Assembly (NCBI RefSeq): GCF_000018685.1
Contig: NC_010001.1
Coordinates: forward strand, 3,810,001 to 3,874,000
DNA length: 64,000 nucleotides
Source: Lachnoclostridium phytofermentans ISDg
GTDB taxonomy: Bacteria; Bacillota; Clostridia; Lachnospirales; Lachnospiraceae
Direction of reading: 5' to 3'
Shown: positions 53,940 to 63,049 of the stretch, piece by piece
How positions within the stretch are numbered: the stretch's first letter is position 1
Layout: the number at the start of each line of letters is the position of its first letter
Notes under the pieces: model-generated
What the model was told of the DNA's origin: nothing
The model's input: the letters and a program-made list of their open reading frames with translations, nothing else
The model's database searches: none
Program-made: the position numbers and the translations under genes

Positions 53940-54222
53940 CACTCTTCTCCTTATCTTCTATGTAAATTATGACCATTGTTCTTATGAAACAACCAAAAAA
54001 GAATGGATTTTTTCAATTATATGGTAACATAGCACTTTGAGTCAGAAAAATCAATCCCTTCTTACTACTACTAAACATCCTATTGTCATGAATAAAAGTG
54101 GATACAAACCATAGATTTATTCATAAGCTGTATCTTCAGCTTAAATCACAGGTTATATCCACATAACATTTATTCTATATTCAATTATAAATTGAAATTG
54201 ACTTTACCATTTTTCCTATTAT

Positions 54223-54546
54223 TTATTCCATTAATCCTAATTCCTGTAAAGAAGGCTGTACCTCCTCAAGCCAATACGCAGAACCATTCTCTGTTCGATT
54301 TATAAAGCGAAAGTTATACAATTCTCTTCTAATTAATGCTGCATCTTTAAAACAACAAACAGAGTTAATTATCTCATTCATTTCTTTTTCTTTGTATTCT
54401 CTTCCACTCTCAAACTCTTTTGAAATCCAAAACAGAGCTGCATTCTTAAGTTTTCTTTTTGCTGGATATTCAATTAGATGGTTTTCTTTATTCATTAAAT
54501 TTTTTAATAATACGAGCACCTTTTCCTCTTGCTGTTTATAGTCCAC
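54223..54546 (-). CDS. DUF2087-family protein
   Basis: 107 residues, GTG start at 54546 after GAAAAGGAGTTTAAGTC. The pattern IEYPAKRKLKNAALFWISKEFESGREYKEKEMNEII and AALIRRELYNFRFINRTENGSAYW is the DUF2087 domain, a small winged-helix-like fold often C-terminal to ArsR regulators. Here it stands alone. Possibly a DNA-binding regulator. Confidence 0.8.
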   Translation of the reverse strand: MDYKQQEEKVLVLLKNLMNKENHLIEYPAKRKLKNAALFWISKEFESGREYKEKEMNEIINSVCCFKDAALIRRELYNFRFINRTENGSAYWLEEVQPSLQELGLME

Positions 54547-54736
54547 GACTTAAACTCCTTTTCTTTTTATTTCTTAAAATCGTTTCGGTAAATTTATATA
54601 TACTTCTTAATCTAGTCATCTTTTACCCTTCCGGCCCTATCTTTTCACACTTTGTAACTCTGCTTCACTTCAAATTCTGCTTTTATACATCAGACTATAT
54701 TCTTTGAATTATAGAATTATAGATTTTAAATAAGTT

Positions 54737-55729
54737 TTATTCGTAATCTATAGTTGCAACTCCCACCAAATCAATGTGCATCGGGGCTTCATTAACACCG
54801 CCAAACATATGATTTGCACCAATTGCTATATGAACAGTTCCTTCCATCTTTTCATCTAAAACTGTGCATCCAGTAAGTCCTTTGATCTTTGGATTCAATC
54901 CGATACCAAACTCACAGACCACACAACCATTCTCAGGCAATTCCATCAAATAATTCTTAATCATATCATGACTACTATCCACAATCTTGCCTTCTTTTAT
55001 AGTAAGTGTTACTTGTTCACATGCTGGTAAATCATCTAAGTAAAGAATCTCAAAATACATGGTTCCTTCTGTTTTATCCTCCAATGGAGCTATATAAATT
55101 TCACCGCATGGCAAATCCCCGTCCCCTGCATCGATATGCCAATCTCGATTCTCATATTCAAGTGTTAAGATCTCTTTCTCACCAGTATATAAGATAGCCT
55201 TTTTCGTTTTCTTTAGTTGCTCTATCTTCTCTTCTCCATGGAGGCGAATATTATCATAATCGACATCATAGGCATTTGTCATTTGTTCTATAAAGACCTG
55301 TGGTACCATGTTGAATTCTTTCGCATTTTCCTCGGTTGGAATTCTTAATTGAGTAAAGCGTTTCGCCTTCATTAATGTACCAAATAAACCAGACATATAT
55401 CTGCGATAATTTTGCATTGCTTGTTCACTTAAACCGCTTCCAATTACTACTGGCTGATAGGCAAACAAATCAATCACTGCGTCAAATTCTTTAAAGATCT
55501 GAAAATAGCGTTCGTTAAAACAACAATCCTTTGCCCCAGAAAATAATTCACGGTTCACAGTTCTTGACTGAGTTACTTCAAAAGGTGTCGCTCCTAAAGC
55601 TGCTACTTGTGTTGCGAAATCATGTAAAATTTGTTTGTCCTTATCTTCTCCCCAAAAGTGTAGTAGGATTAACTCCCCCTCTTTTACTCCAGTCGCTTTC
55701 AATAATTTCTTTATTAATTTTTTCTCCAT
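54737..55729 (-). CDS. M29-like aminopeptidase family protein
   Basis: 330 residues. The C-terminal half has the conserved metal-ligand pattern of thermophilic (M29-type) aminopeptidases: GEIYIAPLEDKTEG, CEFGIGLNPKIKG, GTVHIAIGANHMFGG and APMHIDLVG. The N-terminal half is more diverged and shorter than typical AmpS/PepS proteins (~410 residues). It probably cleaves N-terminal residues from peptides in the cytoplasm. GAAGGAGAAAGAGA precedes ATG. Confidence 0.75.
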   Translation of the reverse strand: MEKKLIKKLLKATGVKEGELILLHFWGEDKDKQILHDFATQVAALGATPFEVTQSRTVNRELFSGAKDCCFNERYFQIFKEFDAVIDLFAYQPVVIGSGLSEQAMQNYRRYMSGLFGTLMKAKRFTQLRIPTEENAKEFNMVPQVFIEQMTNAYDVDYDNIRLHGEEKIEQLKKTKKAILYTGEKEILTLEYENRDWHIDAGDGDLPCGEIYIAPLEDKTEGTMYFEILYLDDLPACEQVTLTIKEGKIVDSSHDMIKNYLMELPENGCVVCEFGIGLNPKIKGLTGCTVLDEKMEGTVHIAIGANHMFGGVNEAPMHIDLVGVATIDYE

Positions 55730-55914
55730 TCTCTTTCTCCTTCATATCATAGAAACATTATGTACTACGATGATACATGAATAACATACGTTATAATATT
55801 GGTCAAATTGCATCGTCTTATTTGTTATTATAGTAATCTATTTAATATATGTCAATATTGATTTTATATTTATCTAATTATATTTTAAATTTTCATTTTC
55901 TATAAAAATAATAT

Positions 55915-55979
55915 TGACAAGGAAAATATATCAAGTTATGATATATCCATAATAGATATATCAAGTATGGATATATCGG
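55915..55979 (+). promoter_or_regulatory. PadR gene promoter and operator repeats
   Basis: TTGACA (55915-55920), 17-bp spacer, TATGAT (55938-55943). A 23-bp direct repeat with core ATATATCAAGT occurs at 55927-55949 and 55957-55979, and GATATATC motifs flank each copy, giving nested palindromes over the -10 and start site. This fits PadR autorepression. Confidence 0.75.
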
Positions 55980-55991
55980 AGAGGTGGAGAT

Positions 55992-56324
55992 ATGTCAAAA
56001 AATAATACCTTCGATACAGAACAATTAACTGATTCCGCGTACTATATTCTTTTAGCATTAGTCGAAGAACGACATGGATATGCAATTATGCAGTATATTA
56101 GTAATCTATCCTCGAACGAAGTTATCATTGGTCCTGCGACACTTTATACATTATTAAAGAAAATGAATACAAATGAATTAATTGAACAAATGGATAGTGA
56201 TGATCCACGTCAAAAGAAATATAAGATTACTACTATGGGATTTGATTTACTAACAAAAGAGATTAATCGTCGTAAAAAAATGGTAGAACATGGTTTACAA
56301 GTTTTGAAAGAATTGGAGAGGTGA
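55992..56324 (+). CDS. PadR-family transcription regulator
   Basis: 110 residues; winged HTH of the PadR type (TDSAYYILLALVEERHGYAIMQYI, VIIGPATLYTLLKKMNTNELIEQM, KKYKITTMGFDLLTKE) with a short C-terminal dimerisation helix. GGAGAGGTGGAGAT precedes ATG. Followed after 6 bp by a DUF2812 membrane protein, the usual pairing. It likely represses its own operon through the repeats at 55927-55979. Confidence 0.92.
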   Translation: MSKNNTFDTEQLTDSAYYILLALVEERHGYAIMQYISNLSSNEVIIGPATLYTLLKKMNTNELIEQMDSDDPRQKKYKITTMGFDLLTKEINRRKKMVEHGLQVLKELER

Positions 56325-56330
56325 TAGAAT

Positions 56331-56879
56331 ATGAAAAATACGAAAAAAGTATTATGTGGTGGGCTTGCTTTTTCTGACAAAGAAGATATGGAAAAATTAA
56401 ATCGATATGCTAAAGAAGGTTGGATATTCAAAGAAATGAAGGGCTTGTACTATATACTATATAAAGAAGAGCCTCAAGATCTTATCTTTGACTATGACAT
56501 CGCAACCGTAAGTGAAGAAGAACTTGATGATTATAATCAAATATTTACTAATGCAGGTTGGACACCACTTAAGCATAGCTATGATTATCACTTCTTTTCA
56601 GCTAAAAGTGGAACTCCAACAATTCATACGGATAAAAATTTGTTAGATCAAAAATATAAACCGATTGCAAAATGGTCGCTGGGTGTTTTTTTAGTTAGTT
56701 CTGGTATCACAATTGCAGGATTTCGTTTAGGATGGTTAAACCCTTCACACATGCCATACACTATTCTGCTATTGCTAAGCGGAGGATGTGCTGGTGGCAG
56801 TGGCGTAGGCTTTTTAGGATGTCATTTTAGGAGTAAGGGAAAACGCCTTTCTTTTAAAAATTTTACCTCTCATAATTAG
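56331..56879 (+). CDS. DUF2812 membrane protein
   Basis: 182 residues. N-terminal soluble DUF2812 region (ADKEDMEKLNRYAKEGWIFKEMKGLYYILYKEEPQDLIF, GWTPLKHSYDYHFFSAKSGT) and two C-terminal transmembrane segments (~119-139 and ~148-170). GAGAGGTGATAGAAT precedes ATG. DUF2812 proteins are typically encoded behind PadR regulators and have no established biochemical role; an envelope-stress or drug-related function is usually assumed. Confidence 0.85.
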   Translation: MKNTKKVLCGGLAFSDKEDMEKLNRYAKEGWIFKEMKGLYYILYKEEPQDLIFDYDIATVSEEELDDYNQIFTNAGWTPLKHSYDYHFFSAKSGTPTIHTDKNLLDQKYKPIAKWSLGVFLVSSGITIAGFRLGWLNPSHMPYTILLLLSGGCAGGSGVGFLGCHFRSKGKRLSFKNFTSHN

Positions 56880-56993
56880 GTATAAATCTATCCATAGAAT
56901 AAACGCATTGATGTAAGTAAATTTAAATAAAATATATTCTTTAGTAATGCTAGAGAATTTATATTATAGTAGAACCAGTAATTTGTGTTTTCT

Positions 56994-57040
56994 AAAGGCG
57001 ATAGAAAGCAAATCAATCATTCTTTCTATCGCCTTTTATA
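56994..57040. terminator. Bidirectional terminator
   Basis: AAAGGCGATAGAAAG (56994-57008) / CTTTCTATCGCCTTT (57022-57036), perfect 15-bp stem, 13-nt loop, between the convergent DUF2812 and AzlD genes. Confidence 0.9.
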
Positions 57041-57086
57041 TAAATTCAGAATTCATTTTTCAAAACTATCTAAATTATAACTATAC

Positions 57087-57419
57087 TTAGAAAATAAATT
57101 GTATCAGAAGCATATAAACAATGGTACCTCCGCTTATACTTAATAATACATTGCTCTTTAAACGATGTAAAATCAGTATGACTCCAATTGCAATTAACTC
57201 TGGTAACCCGTGACTGCCTTTAATTATATTAACACCTTTCAGACAGTATACAACCAAAAGCCCCATCATTGCAGTTGGAAGCGCTCTTCCTAAAAATTGT
57301 ATGTATTCTGGTATCTTCTTGTGTTCAGGAAATAATAGAAACGGAAGAAATCTCGTAATGATCGTTCCAAGTGCAACTGCCAGAATAATTCCTATCGTTT
57401 GAAGTGGGGTTAAATACAT
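57087..57419 (-). CDS. azlD: AzlD-family small transporter subunit
   Basis: 110 residues from ATG 57419, which overlaps the end of azlC by 10 nt and follows AGGAAAAAGTT. Four hydrophobic segments; ALGTIITRFLPFLLFPE and LGRALPTAMMGLLVVYCLK are typical of AzlD. With AzlC it exports branched-chain amino acids or analogues across the cytoplasmic membrane. Translationally coupled to azlC. Confidence 0.9.
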   Translation of the reverse strand: MYLTPLQTIGIILAVALGTIITRFLPFLLFPEHKKIPEYIQFLGRALPTAMMGLLVVYCLKGVNIIKGSHGLPELIAIGVILILHRLKSNVLLSISGGTIVYMLLIQFIF

Positions 57420-58087
57420 AACTTTTTCCTCCCCCCACTTAAACAAAGTACAATTAGTATCATAGCTGGAATTACCATTTGATTAGCTCCAAAGATAAGT
57501 ATACTAAGTATGGAGCAAACAATACCGATAATGCCCATGATACGATTCTCTTTTTTCTTCCATTGCTCTATAAATAACACAACAAACAATGCAGTTAATA
57601 CAAAATCTAAACCTTCTGTATTAAACGAAATAAAGTTTCCCGCAAGTCCGCCAAGTAAAGTACCAAATACCCAATAAAGATAATTTAGTAAAGAGATTGC
57701 AAAGTAAAAATACTTCCGCTCCACCCCTTCTGGTGGTTCAATCCCGTAAGTGATAGAAAACGTTTCATCGCAAAGTACATAGATTAGAAAATAACGAATC
57801 TTTCCAAGTCCACGATACTTGTTTAGCATGGAAATACCATAGAATAAATGCCTGGCATTTACCATAATACTAAGTAAAAATGCCTGTACGGGTTGAAAAA
57901 CTGTTGTCAATAAGGTGATGGCAACAAACTGCATACTACCACAAAATGCTACCGCGCTCATCAAAACTGACCATACTGGCCCATAACCCTTTGTTTTCAT
58001 TAAAACCCCATACGCCATACCTAAAAACAAGAAACCTGTTAAAATAGGTATTGTATGAGGAAATGCTTCCTTGAATGCTTTTTTCAT
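57410..58087 (-). CDS. azlC: AzlC-family branched-chain amino acid exporter
   Basis: 225 residues with ~7 hydrophobic segments. PHTIPILTGFLFLGMAYGVLM, AVAFCGSMQFVAI, SIMVNARHLFYGISM and DETFSI match AzlC. GTAGGATAACATA precedes ATG. First gene of azlCD; together they efflux branched-chain amino acids. Confidence 0.92.
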   Translation of the reverse strand: MKKAFKEAFPHTIPILTGFLFLGMAYGVLMKTKGYGPVWSVLMSAVAFCGSMQFVAITLLTTVFQPVQAFLLSIMVNARHLFYGISMLNKYRGLGKIRYFLIYVLCDETFSITYGIEPPEGVERKYFYFAISLLNYLYWVFGTLLGGLAGNFISFNTEGLDFVLTALFVVLFIEQWKKKENRIMGIIGIVCSILSILIFGANQMVIPAMILIVLCLSGGRKKLCI

Positions 58088-58096
58088 TATGTTATC

Positions 58097-58708
58097 CTAC
58101 TTATAATCCTCTACATCAAATTCTCGGTTCTTAAAATAGTACTTTCGATCTTCCTCTGTAATCTGACGTATCACACGACACGGATTCCCCACAGCAATCG
58201 AATTATCCGGTATGTCCTTCGTTACCACACTGCCAGAACCAATCACAACATTGTTACCGATATGAACATCTGGGTTTATAACAACATTTCCTCCTACCCA
58301 AACATTGTCCCCAATGGATACCGCGATACCGTATTCATATCCAGAATTTCTTGAATCCGGATGTATGGGATGTCCAGCAGTATAGATTGCTACATTCGGA
58401 GCAAACATCACATTATTTCCTATAGTCACCCTACCAACATCAAGAATAACGCAATTAAAGTTAGCATAAAAATTCTCTCCAACTTCAATATTGTAACCAT
58501 AATCACAACGAAACGGTGCTTCAATATAGAAGTCCTTTCCCGTCTTTCCTAAAATTTCTCCCAATAATTTTTGCTGCTTATCATTTTCAGATGGTAAGCA
58601 ATGATTAAACTCATGGATTTTCATTCTACAATTCAATCTCTCCTCACTTAAGCCATCCATCCAAGCTTTATAAGGAAGCCCTGCTAACATACGCTCTTTT
58701 TGATTCAT
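58097..58708 (-). CDS. Hexapeptide-repeat sugar O-acetyltransferase (Maa/LacA-like)
   Basis: 203 residues from ATG 58708, which follows ATAGGAGTTATT. N-terminal Maa domain (ERMLAGLPYKAWMDGLSEERLNCR), then left-handed beta-helix repeats (VGENFYANFNCVILDVGRVTIGNNV, GHPIHPDSR with the catalytic His, GGNVVINPDVHIGNNVVIGSGSVV). It acetylates maltose, galactosides or other sugars from acetyl-CoA. Starts about 70 bp after the Toprim gene and ends 9 bp before azlC, so it may be co-transcribed with both. Confidence 0.9.
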   Translation of the reverse strand: MNQKERMLAGLPYKAWMDGLSEERLNCRMKIHEFNHCLPSENDKQQKLLGEILGKTGKDFYIEAPFRCDYGYNIEVGENFYANFNCVILDVGRVTIGNNVMFAPNVAIYTAGHPIHPDSRNSGYEYGIAVSIGDNVWVGGNVVINPDVHIGNNVVIGSGSVVTKDIPDNSIAVGNPCRVIRQITEEDRKYYFKNREFDVEDYK

Positions 58709-58775
58709 AATAACTCCTATCTTACATGTTTTATTTTCGTAAAAGTGCAAGTTTTATTTTTAAGTACAGGCTTTA

Positions 58776-59471
58776 CTATTCCTTCTCCCGCAAGTAAATA
58801 CCAAAATTAGAATACCTCTTTAGCGAATTACAGTCAAGTTTTATAAAATCCCACGTCTCCTCATAATCACCCTTTACTGCTAAATCATCCTCTTGAAATA
58901 ATCTCGCAAACTCCTCTGGTTTGTTATAATAGCGATTCTCAAATTCCTCCGCCAACCGTTCCTTTTCTTCACGTGTTAGATTTGGATTATTATGAAGAAC
59001 ATGGTCCATATTGGAAGAAAAGTAATACACATGATAAGGAATCGTTCTCCAAACCTTTGCAATCGATAACATTCTCTCAATGACATCTGACTTTTGTTCG
59101 TTACGATCTTTGATATTCTTAGGATCTGGTGTTAATATCTCTTCTTGCTCATATTTTATATGAGAAGAACCTTCCTCCTTAGTAGCCTCTTTGATATGCT
59201 CCTCTGGTATAAATGCACCATCCGTATCAATGATATGAACAACCTCGCAGAAATCTTTCGGTTTAAAGATACTCCCACTAAAATTTTTTACAATACCACC
59301 AATGCGTTCATTAATATTTTTCGGGCTGGTCCCGTATCGTGATGTAATATCTCCATGAGTCAATGCAAAGTGTACCGATGCTCCCTCAAGCAGTTCACTT
59401 AGACAAATGGAGAGACTTGTTTTATCATGGATTCCTTCTACAATAAATAATATGATTTTTTTACTTTGCAT
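58776..59471 (-). CDS. Toprim-like protein, partner of the adjacent ATPase
   Basis: 231 residues from ATG 59471 (AGGTGA upstream); it overlaps the ATPase gene end by 11 nt. The N-terminus has a strand followed by Glu12 in ILFIVEGIHDK and the DxD pair Asp82/Asp84 in VHIIDTDGAF, the hallmark acidic residues of Toprim nuclease/primase folds. The C-terminal ~120 residues (YHVYYFSSNMDHVLHN, REEKERLAEEFENRY) are helical. The layout, ATPase then Toprim effector, resembles PARIS (AriA-AriB), RloAB and other phage-defence pairs. Family assignment is by pattern and not certain. Confidence 0.6.
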   Translation of the reverse strand: MQSKKIILFIVEGIHDKTSLSICLSELLEGASVHFALTHGDITSRYGTSPKNINERIGGIVKNFSGSIFKPKDFCEVVHIIDTDGAFIPEEHIKEATKEEGSSHIKYEQEEILTPDPKNIKDRNEQKSDVIERMLSIAKVWRTIPYHVYYFSSNMDHVLHNNPNLTREEKERLAEEFENRYYNKPEEFARLFQEDDLAVKGDYEETWDFIKLDCNSLKRYSNFGIYLREKE

Positions 59472-60927
59472 CGCTATCACCTGCCATCTTAAATGCTCTT
59501 CTTATCACATAAGGATTCGTCATCTCATAGATACATTCCTTCTGTCCTCCAAGAATGATGTCATGAAAATAAAAATCTCTTAAATTCTGATTCGCCCTTA
59601 CATTTTGAAGCCTTAGATAGCGATGTTTTTCATTTGTTGTAGTAAATAAAATGTTTTTCTTATTCAGTACTTCAAGAGGTCGTAAATTATGAGAAGTAAA
59701 AATAAGTTGCCCTTTTCCTGACTCCTCAAAAATTTTCAATATCTCTCCCAGTAAGAACTCAAAAATTCCACTGTCAAGCTCATCAATTGCAACCGTTACC
59801 GATGCATCCCTATAAGCTAATATCACTGTGTAGAGAATAGAAATTAGTTTCTTGATACCATCGGATTCGTATTGAAGTAAGATTTCATTCTTCCCTCTTC
59901 TTGCAAGCAATTGAGTCTCTATCAGCTTTTCTCCATTCTCCCCTTTTTGTTCCCCTAACTCTACCAAACGAATGCTAAGACCTGGTACTAATTCTCCAAG
60001 TACTACATTAACTAACTCAATCTTTTGTTGAATTATTGGTGTTAAATCTTTTGGTAGCAAGGATGTTCCGTTTAGTTTTAAACTTCCATATAGCATTGAT
60101 ACTGATTTTTTATCTTCGAAGACAAAAGAAAATGGTAGTGCAATATTAGCATTGATCACACCGCTCTGGACATTGCTGATAATATGCAGCTGGTACATTG
60201 CATAGTAATTGAGAAGATGAATTATGGTGTGAAATTCATTGTTATCTGACTCAGTTACTGATAATATTTCTTTTGAAAAAAAATAAGAAATACTATTCTT
60301 ATATGACTTACTTAGTAATTCCTCTATATCTTCTTTCTTCATTTCTTTTAAATAATCTGCAAGGAAATTGTTAGGGGAGACCTTTATATTAGGTACATCA
60401 ACGTTATCAGATATCTCTGAAATCTTTACTGTTTTTGATTTTTCATATCGGTTTGATTGAAGCTTTGAAATAGTAAATCTTTCATTGGTTATAACTATAC
60501 TTCTCTCGACTTGATTATCCTTGGATGCTTCTGACAGAGTGCTTAAGTTCTCTTTTTGTGATGAAGCTATTTCTTTCGTTAAATTAACTTCTTTTGTTAA
60601 AGTTACTTCATAAAGAACCTTATATTTTTCCTGTTCTTCTGTTATCACACTAAATTCAAACGAGCAGACTGCTGCCTGCTCGCCGCATTTTATCATATTA
60701 CTAAAATTCATTGGTAATGCAGTACCGCTCATCAATCCCTTTAACAAAGATAATGCACAAATGAGTGTTGTTTTTCCAGAACCATTCTGACCATAAACAC
60801 CAAGAACATCCGCCTTCCTTTCATAGATATCCTCCCATAGATTACAAGAAAAACGAATGTTTCCCAAAGCAACATTCTTTAAGTTTTGTATATTTATCTT
60901 TTGTAATCGAATGATTGATTTTGACAT
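59461..60927 (-). CDS. RecF/SMC-like AAA ATPase, partner of the Toprim protein
   Basis: 488 residues. Walker A GQNGSGKTT (46-54), a long helical insertion (~120-350), a signature-like region YESDGIKKLISILY, Walker B VTVAIDELDSG and the switch LIFTSHNLRPLE. This is a stand-alone ABC-type ATPase like those sensing phage in OLD, PARIS and similar systems. ACGAGAGGTATGTAGT precedes ATG. It overlaps the Toprim gene by 11 nt, implying stoichiometric co-expression. Defence function is an inference from gene pairing. Confidence 0.7.
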   Translation of the reverse strand: MSKSIIRLQKINIQNLKNVALGNIRFSCNLWEDIYERKADVLGVYGQNGSGKTTLICALSLLKGLMSGTALPMNFSNMIKCGEQAAVCSFEFSVITEEQEKYKVLYEVTLTKEVNLTKEIASSQKENLSTLSEASKDNQVERSIVITNERFTISKLQSNRYEKSKTVKISEISDNVDVPNIKVSPNNFLADYLKEMKKEDIEELLSKSYKNSISYFFSKEILSVTESDNNEFHTIIHLLNYYAMYQLHIISNVQSGVINANIALPFSFVFEDKKSVSMLYGSLKLNGTSLLPKDLTPIIQQKIELVNVVLGELVPGLSIRLVELGEQKGENGEKLIETQLLARRGKNEILLQYESDGIKKLISILYTVILAYRDASVTVAIDELDSGIFEFLLGEILKIFEESGKGQLIFTSHNLRPLEVLNKKNILFTTTNEKHRYLRLQNVRANQNLRDFYFHDIILGGQKECIYEMTNPYVIRRAFKMAGDSDAK

Positions 60928-60965
60928 ACTACATACCTCTCGTTATTTTCATCGCTAATGGTATA

Positions 60966-62483
60966 TTAACTATTTAATACGATTTTATTCACGCTATTTA
61001 CGAGAGCTAATGCGCTTGCTTTCATAACATCTCTTTCAATTGCTTTTCCGAAATAAAATTTTCCGTTATATTGTATCTGCACAACCACTTTTCCTAAGGA
61101 TTCTTTTTCTGCACCAATATTTTGAATACGATAATCGATAAGATGAATTGGCATATCGACTGCTTTTAAAATCGCTGCATATAATGCTGAGATTGCACCA
61201 TTTCCAGCTTCACTAACCACAGCCTCTTGCTTATTTCTTACTAATTTCACGGTTGCAGACGGTAGATTCATATTTACATTTATCTGAAAATCTTCTAGCA
61301 TCCATAACTTCTTTTCTCCATTCTTTTGTACTCTTTCATCTCCGTCTAGTAAATCAATGACATCATTATCATAGACTTCCTTTTTCTCGTCTGCTATTTT
61401 TAAGAAATTAGCATGAATCTCATTTAATACCTCTGGTGCAATTTCATAACCAAGTTTTTTAGAGATATATTCAAATGCATGTTTTCCAGAACGAGCGGTA
61501 AGTACAATATCCATAGGAGGAGCACCGATATCCGAAGGTTCAAATATCTCATACACCTCCTTTGACTTTAAAAGACCATCCTGATGAATTCCGGAAGAAT
61601 GCGCAAAGGCATTTTCCCCTACCAACGCTTTATTTACTTGAACGTCAAGGCCCATGGTACGACTTACGATTCGGGAGGTTTCATAAATAGCGGAATGATT
61701 GATGTCGGTATAACCGTCATAATATTCTGGATGAAGTTTTATCCCCATAACAACTTCTTCTAAGGAGGTATTGCCTGCTCTTTCTCCTATTCCATTAATC
61801 GTGCACTCCACTTTATTTGCACCATTTCGTACAGCTGCTAAAGTATTTGCTGTTGCAAGTCCAGAGTCATTATGGCAATGTACACTTAATAATACATGTG
61901 GTGCTACATTCTGAAGACGATCATAGATTTGATGGATTAAACCGCCGAATAACTCGGGAACTGCAAAACCTACCGTATCTGGTATATTTACGCAGGTAGC
62001 ACCAGCCTTTACTACTGCCTCAATTGTTCTCCACATATACTCTAAGTCAGAACGACTCGCATCCTCTAGAGAGTATTCCACCTGTGAAGTATAGCGTTTT
62101 GCATATGTAACTGCATCTACCCCCATCTGTAAGATATCCTCTGGGTTCTTATTAAATTTTTTTGTGATATGAACATTAGAGGATCCTAACACAATATGAA
62201 TCATTGGATTTGCTGCTTCTTTTAAGCTTTCATACATACGGTCAATATCAGATTTTACTGCCCTTCCTAAAGCAACCACGGAAGAATCCTTTATTTGTCT
62301 ACTAATTTCTCGGACTGCCTCAAAATCACCTTGTGAGGAGGACGGAAATCCTGCTTCCATATAGTCTACTCTTAGCTTCTCTAATTGTTTTGCAATATAC
62401 ATCTTTTCTTCAAAATTAAGTTTTGCTCCTGGTACCTGTTCTCCATCTCGTAAGGTTGTGTCAAATACATAGATTTTTCGCAT
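60966..62483 (-). CDS. leuA: 2-isopropylmalate synthase
   Basis: 505 residues from ATG 62483 (GAAAGGGGTAAAT upstream). The N-terminal TIM barrel has DTTLRDGEQVPGAKL, HCHNDSGLATANTLAAV and the signature NGIGERAGNTSLEEVV; then HSSGIHQDGLLK. The C-terminal LeuA regulatory domain (~380-505) binds leucine for feedback inhibition. It condenses acetyl-CoA with 2-oxoisovalerate, the first step of leucine synthesis. The leader is a T-box with a leucine specifier codon. The downstream genes are unrelated. Confidence 0.96.
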   Translation of the reverse strand: MRKIYVFDTTLRDGEQVPGAKLNFEEKMYIAKQLEKLRVDYMEAGFPSSSQGDFEAVREISRQIKDSSVVALGRAVKSDIDRMYESLKEAANPMIHIVLGSSNVHITKKFNKNPEDILQMGVDAVTYAKRYTSQVEYSLEDASRSDLEYMWRTIEAVVKAGATCVNIPDTVGFAVPELFGGLIHQIYDRLQNVAPHVLLSVHCHNDSGLATANTLAAVRNGANKVECTINGIGERAGNTSLEEVVMGIKLHPEYYDGYTDINHSAIYETSRIVSRTMGLDVQVNKALVGENAFAHSSGIHQDGLLKSKEVYEIFEPSDIGAPPMDIVLTARSGKHAFEYISKKLGYEIAPEVLNEIHANFLKIADEKKEVYDNDVIDLLDGDERVQKNGEKKLWMLEDFQINVNMNLPSATVKLVRNKQEAVVSEAGNGAISALYAAILKAVDMPIHLIDYRIQNIGAEKESLGKVVVQIQYNGKFYFGKAIERDVMKASALALVNSVNKIVLNS

Positions 62484-62556
62484 ATTTACCCCTTTCTGCG
62501 CTCTTACGCAACGAAACATTCGTGCTATACTATAGCATGCCTACTTGTCTTAAGGT

Positions 62557-62915
62557 TAAAAAATCCCCCAATCGTCTTAAGATTAAGAGACGAATTGGGG
62601 GATTTCCGCGGTACCACTCTTTTTCATGCCAAAAGCATGCACTTTATCGATACATTCCATAAAAAAACTTCTGCCTCCAAAGAGACAGAAGTTACTCTGC
62701 TATACCACTCTTACGTGTTCCTTCGATACATCATTTATGGTCAATATCTATCCCTTATAACGGTGGGATTCCGGCTTAACCTACTGTAATTTTTCAGTCA
62801 GCTACTCCAAGGCGAGTTCACCCTATTTTGATTCTTGCTTCGCACCAACCAGCAAGTCTCTGAAAATCCTAGTACGGTTACTATTCCTTTTCCAAGTATT
62901 TTTCATATAAATTTT
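62557..62915 (-). promoter_or_regulatory. Leucine T-box leader with two terminator modules
   Basis: Stem I shows GTGAACTCGCCTTGG with specifier codon CTC (Leu) at 62814-62816 and the apical GCTGGTTGGTGCGAAGC. Module 2: T-box bulge AGAGTGGTACCGCGG (62606-62620) and a terminator hairpin with T run (62557-62604). Module 1: a second AAGAGTGGTATAGC (62700-62713) followed by its own terminator, AACTTCTG...CAGAAGTT plus seven T (62661-62693). Both bulges contain TGGT, matching a tRNA with discriminator A. Uncharged tRNA-Leu should allow readthrough into leuA. Confidence 0.93.
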
Positions 62916-62919
62916 CATC

Positions 62920-62948
62920 ATTCTACCAAAGTTTTTACACTCTGTCAA
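62920..62948 (-). promoter_or_regulatory. leuA promoter
   Basis: Minus strand TTGACA (62943-62948), 17-bp spacer, TAGAAT (62920-62925), just upstream of the T-box leader. The remainder of 62949-63049 holds nothing recognisable. Confidence 0.88.
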
Positions 62949-63049
62949 GCTAAATCGTTAAATTATTTTAATTAATGGTTCTGCTTTGCTTTGGCACTTA
63001 AAATAAAAGTAATTATAACGCAAATAGCCATAAGTATTGCAGAAACAAC

